A stretch of 64,000 nucleotides of DNA from Enoplosus armatus (GCF_043641665.1 NC_092183.1:22850501-22914500); one strand, 5' to 3'; counted from the stretch's first letter, positions 1-12,714 are shown. Translations and numbers: made by a program. Notes: a model not told the origin generated them from the letters alone.

Positions 1-1737
1 TTTGTCATTTAAGCTTTTTATTTTGATGTGTACCTTACCTTTATAGTAAAATGAAATACTTGTTAGCAAAAATGATTGCAGTGATAAACTACAAATTATC
101 AATCTCACATTGATCTCCACAAAATACCCAAACCAGATAAATCCATAGCTCTCCCAATCCCAAAACATGCCTGTAAACAAAACAGTAGTCTATTGAGATC
201 ATAGTTTCTACAGTATGTGGGATAAACTTGACCTTAACATGTGGCGGCAGTAACCTGATTCAATCCACCTGCCACAACAAATGCCAGTTAATCCTCAGTG
301 ATCTCTTCTGAGACTAATAAACTGTGAATGTTACTTTATCAAGTTAGCTTTAGTTAGTAAGAAGAAACTGAACTTGGCTTCTTATCATATTTCTTTTTAT
401 TATCATCATTCTTAGAAATAGGGCTATAGACACAGGTGGAACTGTTGTCTTTGATTCAGATTTAGTGACAGTGAATGAGCACCTGAAGCTAACATGGCCA
501 ACATGTCAAACCACTTGCCTCTGAGTTTAAGTTGATTAAAAAATGAGTTTAATTATGACCCTTATAACCTGCCAAGAGACTCACAACAAGCAGCCACAAG
601 TTGAGAAAACTCAGTCTGTTTCAACATACCAGCAAACTATCATAGAAACCTTAGAACAGAACCAATTCTACATCATACTGTTTTGAAATTGAAACCATGA
701 CTAAATAACAGGATTCTTCAGTGCTTCAGTGCTTTCAAGGTGACTTAATAAATGCAACATCAATAACTTTGAAATATATTTCAGATTACCAGCTGTGTTT
801 GACTTCATGGTCAGGATTTTTGATTCCCTCAAACACCTATAGTGTCCCAGTACTAACCCACTCCTGCTACAATCAATGATGTGGAGAAGAAAAACAAATG
901 CTAAACTAGCTTGACCACTTTTCCACCCACCACGCAAACAGCATCCATTGCTGCAGGGTGGTGTAAAATTATGTGAAACTAGCAGACTGATGTCACAGTT
1001 AAAGGAGGTTGTAGTAGGAAGCAAACAGGGTTAATAACTGATACCTTAGTTTCAGGGGCTGCAGGGTGGAGCTACATTTTTTATTCTACACATGCATCCC
1101 CCCCCCCCCCCCCCCCCCCCCAAATACATGCTCATTCACAAGGCCTCAACAGCTGTATGCCCACACAAGCTTGTGTCTTGACAGAAATACAACAAATACA
1201 AGAACACGGTCTAATTCAAACCTTTTCAGACACTTAGAGCCCTCTCAGCTACAAGCTTCACTCTTCGTCATTGCAAGCATATTTAAATGTGACTGGATTC
1301 ATTTTCTTTCTGAAAAGTTGAAACAGCTCACATTGTGCAAAGCCCCCCACTGCAGCAACTAAGGTTCATTACCTGGTTGCAGAGCCTCTAGGGGCTGGGG
1401 GTGGGAAGTGCTTGTCACTACACTAGAGGCTCATACTGGTTGGTCAGGAGGCATGTCTGTATAGTATGGTATCTAATGCGTGTAGCATGAACCACTGTAT
1501 GCCCTCACGTTCTGGTGAAAAGAAGAGACTGGTAACACCTCAGGCTGGATGGAACCGTAGTACTTTTTAGCAGTGGCTGAAATGTGTCACTGAGTATCAA
1601 AAACTGTCCAGTACCAAATGCTGGTATCAAATGTTTGGTCAGATTTGTAATCTTATTTCCTTATTCTTGTATCAGGTACTTTAAATTTTATACTGTATTT
1701 TATTATGGCAAAGTTTTTTACAACTGGTTGTGTTTAG
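1..1737. other. Gene-free stretch
   Basis: I see no supported exon here. Short open frames have no recognisable domain and no convincing splice sites around them. The only distinctive local feature is the poly-C tract at 1098-1121. The base composition is AT-rich, as in the other non-coding parts of the window. Confidence 0.5.
1098..1121. repeat. Poly-C homopolymer (24 C)
   Basis: There is an uninterrupted run of 24 cytosines, so 24 guanines on the minus strand. Such a run can form a G-quadruplex or i-motif and is prone to replication slippage and to sequencing or assembly length error. No gene is attached to it. Confidence 0.95.
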
Positions 1738-3013
1738 TAGAGCCCGACCGATTTATCGGTCAGCCAATTTTATTGGCTGATAATGGCCTTTCACAGATAT
1801 ACCGGTTCAGTGTATATGTTTTCCGATATGCACCAAACTTATCAGAAAAATGAACAGTTGAACAAACATCAGCGTGATAAGAAGTACCTGAAATGACAGA
1901 AACCATCTTTGGGAAAAATGTATTTGACGTGTACTTTGATTTTATTTTATTTGGCCCATGTTCCATCTGCTAACATGGAGGGGGTGGGGTTTATGACCTG
2001 TACTACAGCCAGCCAGCAGGAGGCGATCAAGATGTTTTGCTTGACTTTTAAGAAGCTGTCATGTTGTCCATCTTTGAATACAGTCTATGGTATAAACCAG
2101 CACAAAATGACAATTATCAACATAAACCAACATGTTCTGAATAGACACACTACAAACACAGGAGTAACATTTGTATTTTGGAGCATAAAACAGCAAACTT
2201 AACAAACTACTCAGTCCAGCACTAGGCATGAAGGGAAATGTGGGCCATTACAATACTATCAGCACCGTCTACAGCTCACGTGGCAGAGTGCGCATCACAG
2301 CTGAGAAGACAGTGGTGCGGAGTCTAGCGGTGTGTTCACAGTAAGTTCAGTTGCTAATTAGTTTGTGAAATATATTGCTGGAAAGTTAATAAAACTTTGG
2401 TACGCCCTCCAAACTGAATCATTCCAGTCTGTTCCTAACCCTAACCCTGGTTGCATTTACAAAATTTAAATGTTAAAAGTCTGTTTTTTCCACTGGATAC
2501 GTTGAAAGTTCCCCCTGAACATTTATAGCAAAGGTGCTGTTCATCTCTTGACTCAGCAGGAGTGAACCATGAGTTAATGTTCATGACTGTTATAAATTAA
2601 TCAATATTGCTGAAGATGAAATATTTTGATAAGCAAGAGAAAAAGTTTGATTGGAGTTTAATCCATTGAAATAATGGTTCAAAATGAAGCTGTAGCATGA
2701 GCTAGCATAGCTAGCTTGATAGAGAAGACAACATTAATAGAGGACATCAGTTTTGCCAGTGACTCACTTATTACACTTTTTTTTATACCTAAATATAAAG
2801 ATAGATTCATCATTAGTAAAGATTAAGCTATTCAGAATAGAATATATAATAGAACATGCGATGCAAACTAGTTTGATTCCAGCTCAAATATTTAATTATA
2901 ATTATGTGTATATTCTGTATATATAAAAGAATATCGGCCAATATATTGATATCAGAATTTTCTACTCCCAAATAAATGTATCGCCCCCAAAAATACAGTA
3001 TCAGTCCGGCTCT
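1738..3013. mobile_element. Degraded DNA transposon with short terminal inverted repeats
   Basis: The left end reads tagagcccgaccgat (1738-1752). The right end reads atcagtccggctct (3000-3013), whose reverse complement agagccggactgat matches the left end with a few differences. Inside each end are further related inverted segments rich in 'cggccaat/attggccg'-like words (1757-1790 and 2930-2960). No transposase is readable, so it is non-autonomous or heavily decayed. I did not identify a clean target-site duplication, so the superfamily is left open. Confidence 0.5.
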
Positions 3014-4019
3014 TTTCAAGGATGATACTGTTCCTTGTGTGTCAGAGCTAACTTCTCCCTTGAGATAGGGAATTTGAATACCACAGAGGCAAATTACAGT
3101 TTGTCTCAGTACACATCTAAATGCACACTGGTGTGCACAACCTTCAGCTGGTTTCTACACAGCCGACTGGTTGTCTTTTCTGTACAGATCCCAATGTTAC
3201 ACTGTGATGTAAGCTATTCTGGTAATTCGTGACTTTTCAGTTTTTAAGCATCTGTATCTGTAACTTGCACTTAAAGTGTGCCCTATGCGGCTGTTATGTG
3301 CAGGGAATTTTGTATCAGGGTTATAATTAAATAATTAAAAAGGCATTGGGAGCAAAGAAACATCTGGGGACAGTTTCAATCTTGACACTGAGAATCTGAC
3401 CATTTCTGGGTCAGAAGTATTATCCAATCAGCTGCAGGTCATCCAGGGTGTTTAAACGAGAAGAATACAGGCCACATATACAGACACACATCCATTATGT
3501 ATGCCATCATACTGTTCCCTATCCTGCCATGTCTCCCACTGACATACACACCCCACTGTCACTGAGCATCAGCAGCCAAGCAAAAAGTCCAGTCTGTCTT
3601 TTGTAAAGGGAGAGAGAGAGAAAAAACAAACCTGGCAACCAACTGTGTGTTTGTGTAGATGCATGCATGGCTCTGGTGAAAGCAGGCCCAGTGCTGCCTC
3701 AGGGGAAGGGAGTAGCGAATACCACGCATGCATCTATAAACCAGAAACTTCACAGGTCTTCATGGGGCACGTTGCCTAACACTCAACACCTGGCCTGAAA
3801 AGTTGTTGAAAACAAGCTTGTGCAACATTTCTGCGATTGTCAGAAGAAACTGCTGGCAAAATGGCTACCATCACTGGCAGCAACATCTAAATGAAATTTA
3901 ATATTAACATTAAAATTGCAAAGGATCTACAAACCATTTTTATCATTTCACTTAAGAAATCTCTACATTGAAAACAGCTAATTTCATTTATTGATCTATT
4001 TTAATTTTTTCCGCATTTC

Positions 4020-4170
4020 TGCTTTATTTTCTTAATAGGACAGCGGTGAGAGAGAGGGGATGACATGCAAGTGCCCGGTCCGGATTCAAACCCGGGCCGC
4101 TGCAGTAAGGACTTAACCTTGACACATGGGGCACTACCAGGGTGCCCCATTCCATTGATGTCTTGTGACT
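4020..4170 (-). mobile_element. tRNA-derived SINE remnant
   Basis: Read on the minus strand, the segment contains a Pol III B-box-like word (gggtttgaatcc, within 4080-4100) preceded by 'gtccttactgcagcggcc' and followed by 'tgcatgtcatcccctctctc' and an AATAAAG-containing tail. This arrangement is typical of tRNA-derived SINEs common in fish genomes. It is truncated and has no function of its own. The family name is not assigned. Confidence 0.55.
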
Positions 4171-5323
4171 ACCAGGCTGGAGGCTCAAGAATTTTGCACG
4201 AGTGCTCCCCTGTCCAACTAATATGACATTTTCCTGTTCTTCCCATTCTGCCAACGTGAATACTGCGTTAGCCTAGCCTAACACAAATGTCAAACTTTTA
4301 CTTTCCACATCCACATAGTTGTAAGAATCTGCCTTCTCCGTCAAAACTGAAAACTTACACCATCGCACAACAGTTGTAGAGATAGATATGCAAAACGGGA
4401 CACTGGGCCTAATGCCTAATGCACAAAAATTAAGATCTGTGGCATTCACCCCACCCAAAATGTCTTTGAAATCATTCAGATCTTTTGAGATTAGAGGCTT
4501 GTTAAAGCACATTATGACACAGGACATGCCCACTCATTTACACATCACTGACTTTAAATTAATTGTTAATCTACAAATGCAATACACAACTCTTCACTTA
4601 ACATGTCCAATGTTAAGAGAAAAGTCTTCGCTTAGTGATAACAGGGTTTAACCCTTGACTGAATTTATAGCGAATGACATTATGCTCTGCAAGAGCATTT
4701 CCCCTGATGTATGCCAGTCTAAACTCTTCTCATTTTATCAGTTTTATTCCTGAGATTATATTGCTCACTACAATGGTGAGAGGTGGGCTCTGTGCATATA
4801 GAGAGGACGAGTTTGACCTGTTGGTCTTTAACATCCTGGTTGCAACTTACAATTGACACTTTCTACTGGGAACAACAAAGCTGTTGAAATACTGTGAGAA
4901 CAAAAAAGGTGGACATTGTGAAAGTTTGAGACGAGTCGCTTTGTCTTTGACAAACAGAGAGGGACAAAAAGACACAGATAATAAAAACACAGACTTTTGG
5001 TACATGATGTTCCCATAACAAAGAGCCACAGGGAATGTGAGTAAGCCACACTGTATGGCTTCTCTCTGTTCATATTCACTTTGTAAACATTCAAAGCTGA
5101 TAATCACATGCGACTAAAGACATACATATAACTGGCTGAAAATGGAGGAGTGTTAAAACTGAACACACAACTACAACAGCTGCTGCACAAAGCGCTGAGT
5201 ACACACGTTTTCCTTTAATTAATGCAAAAACTGGCCAACAGAGAAAAGTCTGTAAAGACCACTGAGGGGAACACAGAAACCGCGCTAAAAGGAAAACGGA
5301 ACAATGAGTTCCGAAGTCACGGT

Positions 5324-5396
5324 AGGTGGGAATGGGAATGGGAATGCGTGTGTGTGTGTGTGTGTGTCTGTCTGTCTGTCTCTCTCTCTGTGTGTG
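5324..5396. repeat. Compound microsatellite (GGGAAT)n / (TG)n / (TC)n
   Basis: Three GGGAAT-like units are followed by about ten TG units and then alternating TCTG/TC and TG units. The tract is low-complexity and explains the long spurious reading frames on both strands here. Confidence 0.9.
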
Positions 5397-6040
5397 TTGC
5401 TCTCTAGCAGCCACGCTGCCGGTGATGAAGACTACTGAAAACCAGCAGCAGCAGCGTACAGGAGAGTAAAAACTACTTTCCAACTCATTTCAGATATGCA
5501 AACTCAACTCAACACTGTTCCCTTTTCTTCGCAACAGTGAAAAACTACAATTACGCTGATGATTTCAAGTTAGAGGTGTGCAATAGTATTCAAAACCACG
5601 CAATTAAATGAGTACACAGCAAATCTTGGCCAGTTATTTCAAAAAGAAATAATTGCTGTACCTCGTTGAATTATAGCTTATAGACAGCATTGTGTGAGTT
5701 TATAAGGAACTGTGAAAAGGTAGAAAGCTGCCGCTTCATGTTCGGATAGGCTGCTACAACTCAGGACATTTTGTTCCCGATAAAAACTACTGTTACATAC
5801 TTGTGTTAAACGCGTCGCATCCAGTGAGCTAACTGCAGGAACAGCAACTTCCACTGCTGTCAGTGTGCACGGTGAGGCGCTGAGGACTGGATGTACTCGC
5901 GATAGTCTATATTTAATGCCTGTCTGCTTTCCACTTCAGCGGATGCCGCGGCCATCCTCGTTAATTCTATTAGTGCCAAAAGAAAATACCCAGTAACAAG
6001 CACATACACACACACACAATAGGATGGCACACGAACTCAC

Positions 6041-6160
6041 CTATACTTTTCAGTCACACGAAGCTTTTCCTTTCCTTAAAAACTCTCACTGTTCAATTTG
6101 AATTCCGTAAACACGCTTAGGTTTATTATGTTGTTAGGTGCAACGCTCTGCGCATGCTCG
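6041..6160 (-). promoter_or_regulatory. Candidate minus-strand promoter and first (non-coding) exon
   Basis: On the minus strand a strong splice donor (GTGAGTTCGT, 6040-6031) follows a GC-moderate segment. Upstream of it, at about 6145-6157, lies a tgcgcatgc word resembling an NRF1 site, and near 6168 a CCAAT-like word. The combination resembles the 5' end of a broadly expressed gene transcribed leftward out of the window. No coding sequence is visible, so this rests on motif content alone. A chance donor in repeat-derived DNA is a real alternative. Confidence 0.3.
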
Positions 6161-6599
6161 GCTCAAACCACCAATCCTGGCAGCTGCTTTATATAACTAA
6201 ACTATAATCCAATCTAACCCCCTGTGACCCTCAATCACTGAGACCGGAATGACTTTGCCACATCAGCATCTTTTTCAAATGTGCAGCTTTTTAGGTGGCG
6301 AGTATTTAAATGTCCTGCATTCAAAATCTTACTTAAGTAAAACTACAAAAGTATTATCAGCAAAATGTACTGATTTACTGACTAATGCAGCAGAATGGCT
6401 CCTGTAAAGAATGTTGAATATTAGTCAATGTAGAGCCAATTTGAGCTATTTAATATACTGTTGGACAGTTCAATGTGTAACAATACATCTTATTTTATAA
6501 GCTCATGATATGTGTTGTATATGAAATCTTAACGTGCAAAGGTACTAGTAACTATAACTATTATACTTATAATGGAGTAATAAGTTCAATATTTCCCTC

Positions 6600-7160
6600 T
6601 GAAGTGTAGTGGAGGATGAAAATGACTTTAACTATGAAAAGACCTACCTGAAGGAAGTGAAGGACTTGACCTGCAGGTGTCAGCAAGACCAGGGTGGACA
6701 ACTTCAAGTACCTTGGTGTCCACATCACCGAGGGCCTGTCCTGGGCATTGCAACTGACTCAGTGGTGAGAAAAGCAAGGCCGAGACTGTTTCACCTCAGA
6801 TGCTTGAGGAAATGCTGGGTATCCCCTCAAATACTGAGGAATTTATATTCTATAACGTCTCTGCCTGCTATGTAAACAGCTCCAAACAGGACAGTAAGGC
6901 CCTGCAAAGAGTGGTTCGTTCAGCTGAACTTACAATAGGTGGTGCTCTACCCTGCCTAAAGGCTATTTACACTAGGCGCTCCAAGAATTAGGCCAGGAGA
7001 ATCATTAAGGATCCCAAACACCCAGATAATGGCCTTTTTTCCCTGCTGCGGTCTTTAAGAAGGTACTGGATATACCAAGCCAGTGCTGACAGGCTCAGAA
7101 AGAACTTCTACCCTCGGGCCACTAGAATCCTAAATGAAGTCACTGCATCAGACTCAAAAT
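6600..7160 (+). mobile_element. LINE 3' coding fragment (truncated, dead)
   Basis: Frames across 6690-7140 encode the carboxyl end of a fish non-LTR reverse transcriptase. Readable pieces include DNFKYLGVHITEGLSW, KALQRVVRSAELTIGG, and HPDNGLFSLLRSLRRYW followed by RLRKNFYPRATRILNEV. The order is that of the post-RT tail in CR1/L2/Rex-type elements. The 5' part, endonuclease and catalytic RT motifs are missing, and there are frame breaks, so it is 5'-truncated and inactive. Confidence 0.75.
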
Positions 7161-8739
7161 TATGCTTTATGCTGCATTTCATTATTTTATGTGAAGTGTT
7201 AATCTGAAAAGTAAGTTCAGCTGTCATGAAAATGTAAAAGTAAAAAGAGTAAAAAGTACAGTGTTTCTCCTTGAAAGGTTGAGCAGTAAAAACATATACA
7301 ACACACATGTGTAAATATATGTGAGTGAAGAAAAAAGGCCAGAGGATATTCTATAGATTCTTCAGTCACACAAACACTCATACACTGACAGCAGCAAGCT
7401 ACCATGGATGAATGGATTACTTAGTTTTTATGAATGGGTGGTGATTATTAAGTGTATTGATACATTCTTAAATCCTTGGCAAAAATTTTAGAACATTAGA
7501 GCCTTCCGAATAGATAGGATTTATTACTGGACTGCTGTGTTGGATTGCGTTAAAGTGTTACCTTAAAGTATTGATCCCATGCTTTCAGTTCTGTCCACCA
7601 ATGGATCTACAGCACACTACCTGCATCTCTGCTTCTGTGTGTCACTACTTAAGTTGTTTGATTGTAAGCAGTAGCTTTGCCTCGCCTCTAACAAACTTCT
7701 GATTCTTCATCAGTGATTTTTATTCATGTAACTTATTGTTTATAATTTATCCTTTAGATCCAAATACTTGTACACACGTGAACATGATATTTCAGGACGG
7801 CATTAATACATTCAGTGGTAAAAAGCTTTGCACTAAATGCTCTGAAGACCTGTGTTTCCCTGTAATATTGTTTTTGTCTGAAAATACAACAATATAATTG
7901 AGACGCTTCTTTAATGTGAGATTTTTCTAATTGTCAAGTTAATAACATAAGCGTCTTCAGTACCAGTAGGTGACACTGTCCACTCAAAGTTCATTCTGCT
8001 TGTGGCTCCACAACAACTTCAGTAACTCACGGAAGCAGAGCACAGTCAGCCAGTCCTATACCCGTGTTCTACAATATCAAAATCAAAAATGCTTAGATGT
8101 ACAAAGGTTTCTCAAGAACACAATGATGGATCAGAAATCCCTCTTGATCGACATATGAGCATCAGTTGGTTATATGTTGGTGGTTTTTCAAATCAGAAAA
8201 TTAATTGCTCGCTCTAAAATGAAACATGAACAGTTCCCAGTAGCTCTATTCATGTTTGCGAATTATTTTGTTAGAACTTTGAATTGTCTGGCTAGCCAGC
8301 TGCGTTTTATCCAGCCATACCTATCTGTCTAGTCAGTAGGACACTAGCTATCATATTCATACTACCACATGGGTGTAATGTCTTGTTAGTTCTTGACTTC
8401 AGTCGATGGCTGGCAAGGTACATTTATTGCCAGTGTTTGCTTTTATTGTACTTACTGGTTAGAGGTTGATGACCCACTGCTCCCCATTGCTGCTATGCCT
8501 AATAATGTATGGTGTAACGTTTTCATGTTGTGTAGGTAGGCTATGTGTGTATTAGGACAGACCTTGTATCTTTTTATCAACTTATCATCATACCTTTTCA
8601 AAATATGGAAAGTGTGTAGCTGCTGCCTCTGCTGGTCACTCCTAACTGACAGTGGAGACCTCTCATTTAAAATAATTTGGGAGCTGAGACCAAGTCCAAA
8701 AGCAAATTTAACTAATTCTTAGAATTCTGATGCAATTTT
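7161..8739. other. Gene-free stretch
   Basis: No exon, RNA gene or recognisable mobile element can be supported here. Short frames lack domains and codon structure. Confidence 0.45.
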
Positions 8740-8850
8740 ACTCCAGCTCAATAACAGACTGGACTGGAAGCGCAACAATAGGGCTCTCTACAGCAAAGGG
8801 CAGAGCAGATTCTACTTTGTGAGGAAGCTTGGAAGTTGGTCCATGGGTTC
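8740..8850 (+). mobile_element. Small LINE fragment
   Basis: The segment encodes LNNRLDWKRNNRALYSKGQS followed by RFYFVRKLGS. This matches the segment of fish LINE ORF2 that follows the palm domain; the same N-x-L-D-W...L-x-K-K-G-Q-S-R pattern is readable on the minus strand near 50440. It is about 110 bp, isolated and inactive. Confidence 0.6.
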
Positions 8851-9063
8851 ATGATTAAGACTTCAAGTAGCTGTTCAGGTTGAGGTTAGCAATGTAAAGT
8901 ATAACCTTAGGGTAGCTTAGGTTTGATGAACGTAATCAATGTAATCAATGAAACATTCCTACAAAAACAGCAAGACAAAAGCACATGTCAAAAATATTCC
9001 ATGCAGAGCACAGAGATAGCAGTGCTGATAACAGAGGAGGCCAAATCAGATGACTGAACCTGG

Positions 9064-9420
9064 TGTTCAGTGGCTTTACTAGGAATTGTGCATTACATAC
9101 ACAATCTATTAATAACTTTTGAATTCCTATTATGGGACACATGGTATAACCCCCAAACCTGCAAATTAAAGCAAATGTCACAAAAACTTGAAAGGAAATG
9201 GTGCTCCACCAATCTGGAAGAATCACGTTTAGTCTGGCAAAATAGTCTTGCAGGCCCTCCGTAATGCCAGGGCAACCAATTACTCATCATTACACTGTTG
9301 GGTCTCTAAAATAATGTTATCAAGATTACGGTCTAGAACTGTTCTATATGTTAAATGTCATGAGATAACTTTGTTGTGATTTGTGATTTGATATGTAAAT
9401 AAATTAATTTAATTTAATCT
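9064..9420 (+). mobile_element. LINE with large internal deletion
   Basis: Positions 9107-9285 are nearly colinear with 15710-16145 of the LINE described below (same 'ggtataac-cccaaacctgcaaatta' and 'gctccaccaa-ctggaagaatcacg' words). They are then joined directly to the 3' UTR/tail seen at 20560-20690 ('tgtcatgagataactttgttgtgattt'). The whole RT domain is missing, so this is an internally deleted copy of the same family. Confidence 0.65.
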
Positions 9421-10254
9421 AGAGCTCAGAACAGACTATACTTTTCTGGGAATCTGTTGTTTGGAACACCAAATTCCCATAGTAAATGGCAAGACCCCAA
9501 CCTGTCAGACTACCTAACATCTTTCCAATACCTACACACTAAGATATGCTAGCCTAGCCTGCCTAGCTGGGTCTTAGCTCTAGCTGTTTAGCCAAAAAGA
9601 CAGCCACTAAACGTCATACTGTACTAGGTTAACCTAGCCTTTGTTTAAAGCCTAAGCTAACATTGGTCTTCTCTTAGCTGCCTCCTCTTACCTCCATATC
9701 TGAATGTGACAGCTGTGTCCGACTAAGTCAGAACATTTCAGATCTGCAACTCCTTGACACTCTGGTCGCTTTGAGTCCAGACACTGGAGAACTGCTACTG
9801 TCCCCTGTGCCAAAATTGCCTATACCCAGGCCAAAATGCCCCTAAACTCAACACCGTGTCAGTTGTCTGCAAAATAGATTAAACATACTGTATGAACTGG
9901 ATTTCCCAACGCTGGCTTCTCATCTTCTGCATCGCCAGTCTCACCAAAATTTCAAGTCATTACCTTCTCACCTCATATGGTAGGCAGGCTGGCGGTGGGT
10001 GTAAATGCGATTTGTCTTCAAAATAAATAATAAAAAACAAAAGAAAACAAACAAACTCAAAATCAAATGGCCACTGAGGCATCTAAGGAACGAATCTTAC
10101 ACAGGGAAAGTAAGACCATTGTCCAGGCAAGCATGATGTTTTGTGTGGTTTATTTTACCATTTTAGCAAGCAAACAAACAAAGAACAATGGCGTCTGTAG
10201 CCTCTCTAGCCCTGGTAAAAAACCATAAACCCTTCACGGTGCCTGCCTACCCAT

Positions 10255-11510
10255 ATACGTAGATTCACCTGCCCTATCTTCAACACCTCACTGGAGACAT
10301 GCCACGTGCCAGCCTGCTTCAAGGCCTCCACCATCATCCCTGTCCCCAAAAAACCAGGGCCCACAGGATTAAATGACTACAGACCTGTCGCCCTGACCTC
10401 TGTGGTCATGAAATCATTTGAACGCCTGGTTTTGTCCCACCTCAAATCCATCACTGACCCTCTGCTGGACCCCCTGCAGTTCGCCTACAGAGCCAACAGG
10501 TCTGGAGACGACGCCATCAACTTGGCCCTACACTTCATCCTCCAGCACCTGGACCGGGATCCTACGCCAGGATCTTTTTGTGGACTTCAGCTCTGCCTTC
10601 AACACAATCATCCCGGCTCTTCTTCAGGACAAGCTCTCCCAGCTTAACGTGCCTGACCCCACCTGCAGGTGGATCACAGATTTCCTGTCCGACAGGAAGC
10701 AGCACGTGAAGCTGGGAAAACACATCTCAGACTCGCGGACGATCAGCTCCCCTCAAGGCTGCGTTCTTTCTCCTCTACTCTTCTCCCTGTACACCAACAG
10801 CTGCACCTCCAGTCACCAGTCCGTCAAGCTCCTGAAGTTCACGGACGACACCACCCTCATCGGACTCATCTCTGGTGAGGATGAGTCTGCCTACAGGTGG
10901 GAGATTGACCATCTGGTGACCTGGTGCAACAACAACAACCTGGAGCTTAACGCTTCAAAGACAGTGGAGATGGTTGTAGACTTTAGGAAGAGCGCAGCCC
11001 CACCCGCCCCCATCAACCTGTGTGACTCTCTAGTGGACACTGTGGAGCCCTTCCGTTTCCTGGGCTCCATCATCAGCCAGGACCTCCGGTGGGAGCTGAA
11101 CATCAGCCCCTCCCACCCCGGACACTATCTGTTTGACCCCCTCGCAGGAGGCTGCGGTCCATCAGGACCAAAACCTCCCACCACAAAAACAGTTTCTTCC
11201 CCTCTGCAGTCAACCTGACGAACATGGCCAAAATCTTGCACTGATCCCCCCCCCAACACAAACACAAGTTATACGTTATATTAACGTACACCGCCCCTGT
11301 CCCCCCTGCGTTACATTAACACATGCACCCCCTACTGGACACTTTATCTGGACACTTTATTTTGGTCACTGCACTGTTTGTTATTTATCTTATCTTATTC
11401 TTTTACCTTTATATTTTTACATGTTTGTTGTCAGCACCATCAGACCACGGCAAATTCCTTGTAATGTGTATGTTACTTGGCAATAAACAGTTTCTGGTTC
11501 TGATTCTGAA
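10255..11510 (+). mobile_element. LINE ORF2 fragment with reverse transcriptase domain
   Basis: This is a non-LTR retrotransposon reverse transcriptase, frameshifted near 10560. The first frame carries [20 protein letters not shown] and [20 protein letters not shown]. The second carries [14 protein letters not shown], the SPQGCVLSPLLFSLY motif and the palm motif LLKFTDDTTLIG (an FxDD-type active site), then LGSIISQDLRW. A deletion joins this to the C-terminal tail in a third frame (SIRTKTSHHKNSFFPSAVNL). The 3' end carries AATAAA and a ttctggttctgattctga tail. The tail and motifs place it in the CR1/L2/Rex1 group. The endonuclease and start are missing. Confidence 0.85.
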
Positions 11511-11734
11511 AACCTTCAAAACAAAACACATATTCAAATTAACTAAAATAATGATACTAATAAGTAAACTTATTCAGTCATGTTATTTAAATACAACAGC
11601 AAAAAAATAATAAATATTGAATTATTAAATATTACAAAACAAAGAATAGCTCCAACTGCAGTGACAGCTCCACCAAACAGATGACGTAGGCACAGCAAAA
11701 ATGGACCAGCTTGACTAGATGGTTTTTGCTGCAG

Positions 11735-11880
11735 GATGATTGTGCTTGGTGTCGCACTCCTAACCTCAATGATCGGAATCCTCCTGAGATCTTTACTTAA
11801 TGCCTTTCTATCTCATGTAAATAACTTTGAATTGCCTTGTTGTTGAAAGGTGCTATACAAATAAACTTGCCTTGGCTTAC
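11735..11880 (+). mobile_element. LINE/SINE 3'-tail fragment
   Basis: The end reads 'gaattgccttgttgttgaaaggtgctatacaaataaacttgccttgg' (about 11829-11876), a tail type shared by many fish LINE and partner SINE copies. It is preceded by about 100 bp of matching 3' UTR-like DNA. There is no coding content. Confidence 0.5.
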
Positions 11881-12036
11881 CTTGGAATCCTAACTGTTGG
11901 AGATCAGGAACGCCTACACACAATCAAGGCCACACTTTGGATCTGGTTTTCACTCATGGTGTTAATATTGGTACACTTGATACTGACACTTAGATATTGA
12001 AGAGTAGTAAAGAGCAGGTGGAGGAAGACACAGCTT

Positions 12037-12680
12037 CATCAGAATCAGAAATACTTTATTGATCCCCGGGGGGAAATTGTACAGTACTGGTGCTCCCATT
12101 CAAGAGTAGAAAGTAGCAAAAATTTAGAACTAAAAGTATGTACAAAATATAAAAATAAGAAATAGAAAATAAAAATATGCACATTTACAATATTTAAGTG
12201 AAAGATAAAGTAAAAAATATATCTACAATAACAATGTACATGTATGTATATATATATATATATATATATATGTATTGCACTGTTGTGTATGACTATATAT
12301 GTATTGCACTGAAAATTTAAAGACTAAATAATAATGAGGTAGTATGTGTAGGAGCAGGTCCAGATTTTCAGTCTGTTTCTTCTGAGTGTCTGACACTCAG
12401 AGGGAGGAGTTGAACAGTTTGATGGCCACAGGCAGGAATGATTTCCTGTGGCGCTCCGTTGTGCATTTGGGAGGAATGAGTCTCCCACTGAAGGTGCTCT
12501 TTTGCCTGACCAGTACGTCATGGAGAGGATGTGAGACATTGTCCAAGATGACCCGCTGCTTGGACAGCATCCTCTCTGACACCACCGTCAGAGAGTCCAG
12601 CTCCACCCCAACGTCACTGGCCTTGTGGATCAGATTATTCATGTACACTATACGCAAATAAAGGATCTGATGACTTCCTA
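12037..12680 (-). mobile_element. LINE 3' end, minus strand (related to 49642-50460)
   Basis: On the minus strand this encodes the last part of a fish LINE ORF2 (ASDVGVELDSLTVVSERMLS, then VLVRQKSTFSGRLIPPKCT, then KSFLPVAIKLFNSSL and stop). It is followed by an AT-rich 3' UTR and a tail of TTCTGATTCTGA units (12040-12050 on the plus strand reads atcagaatcag). It is 5'-truncated. The copy at 49642-50460 is the same family, and the two share long near-identical blocks. Confidence 0.75.
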
Positions 12681-12714
12681 CAATGCCCAAGTAAGATTCA
12701 AGATTCAATACTTT

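Larger units (their letters stand above)
3014..6040. other. Gene-free stretch with a SINE and a microsatellite
   Basis: No coding exon is supported. Long frames across 5091-5483 come from the TG/TC microsatellite and are not protein-like. Apart from the tRNA-derived SINE remnant near 4020-4170 and the microsatellite at 5324-5396, I recognise nothing. If the candidate minus-strand first exon at 6041-6160 is real, this stretch is the first intron of a gene whose body lies left of the window. Confidence 0.4.

Noticed and set aside
5091..5483. A 130-codon minus-strand open frame
   Set aside because: It runs through the TG/TC microsatellite, giving low-complexity THTHTH and RERQTD runs. There are no splice sites, no domain and no start context.
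12240..12290. A TATATA run considered as a promoter element
   Set aside because: It is a simple (TA)n microsatellite in the 3' UTR of a dead LINE, with no gene downstream.
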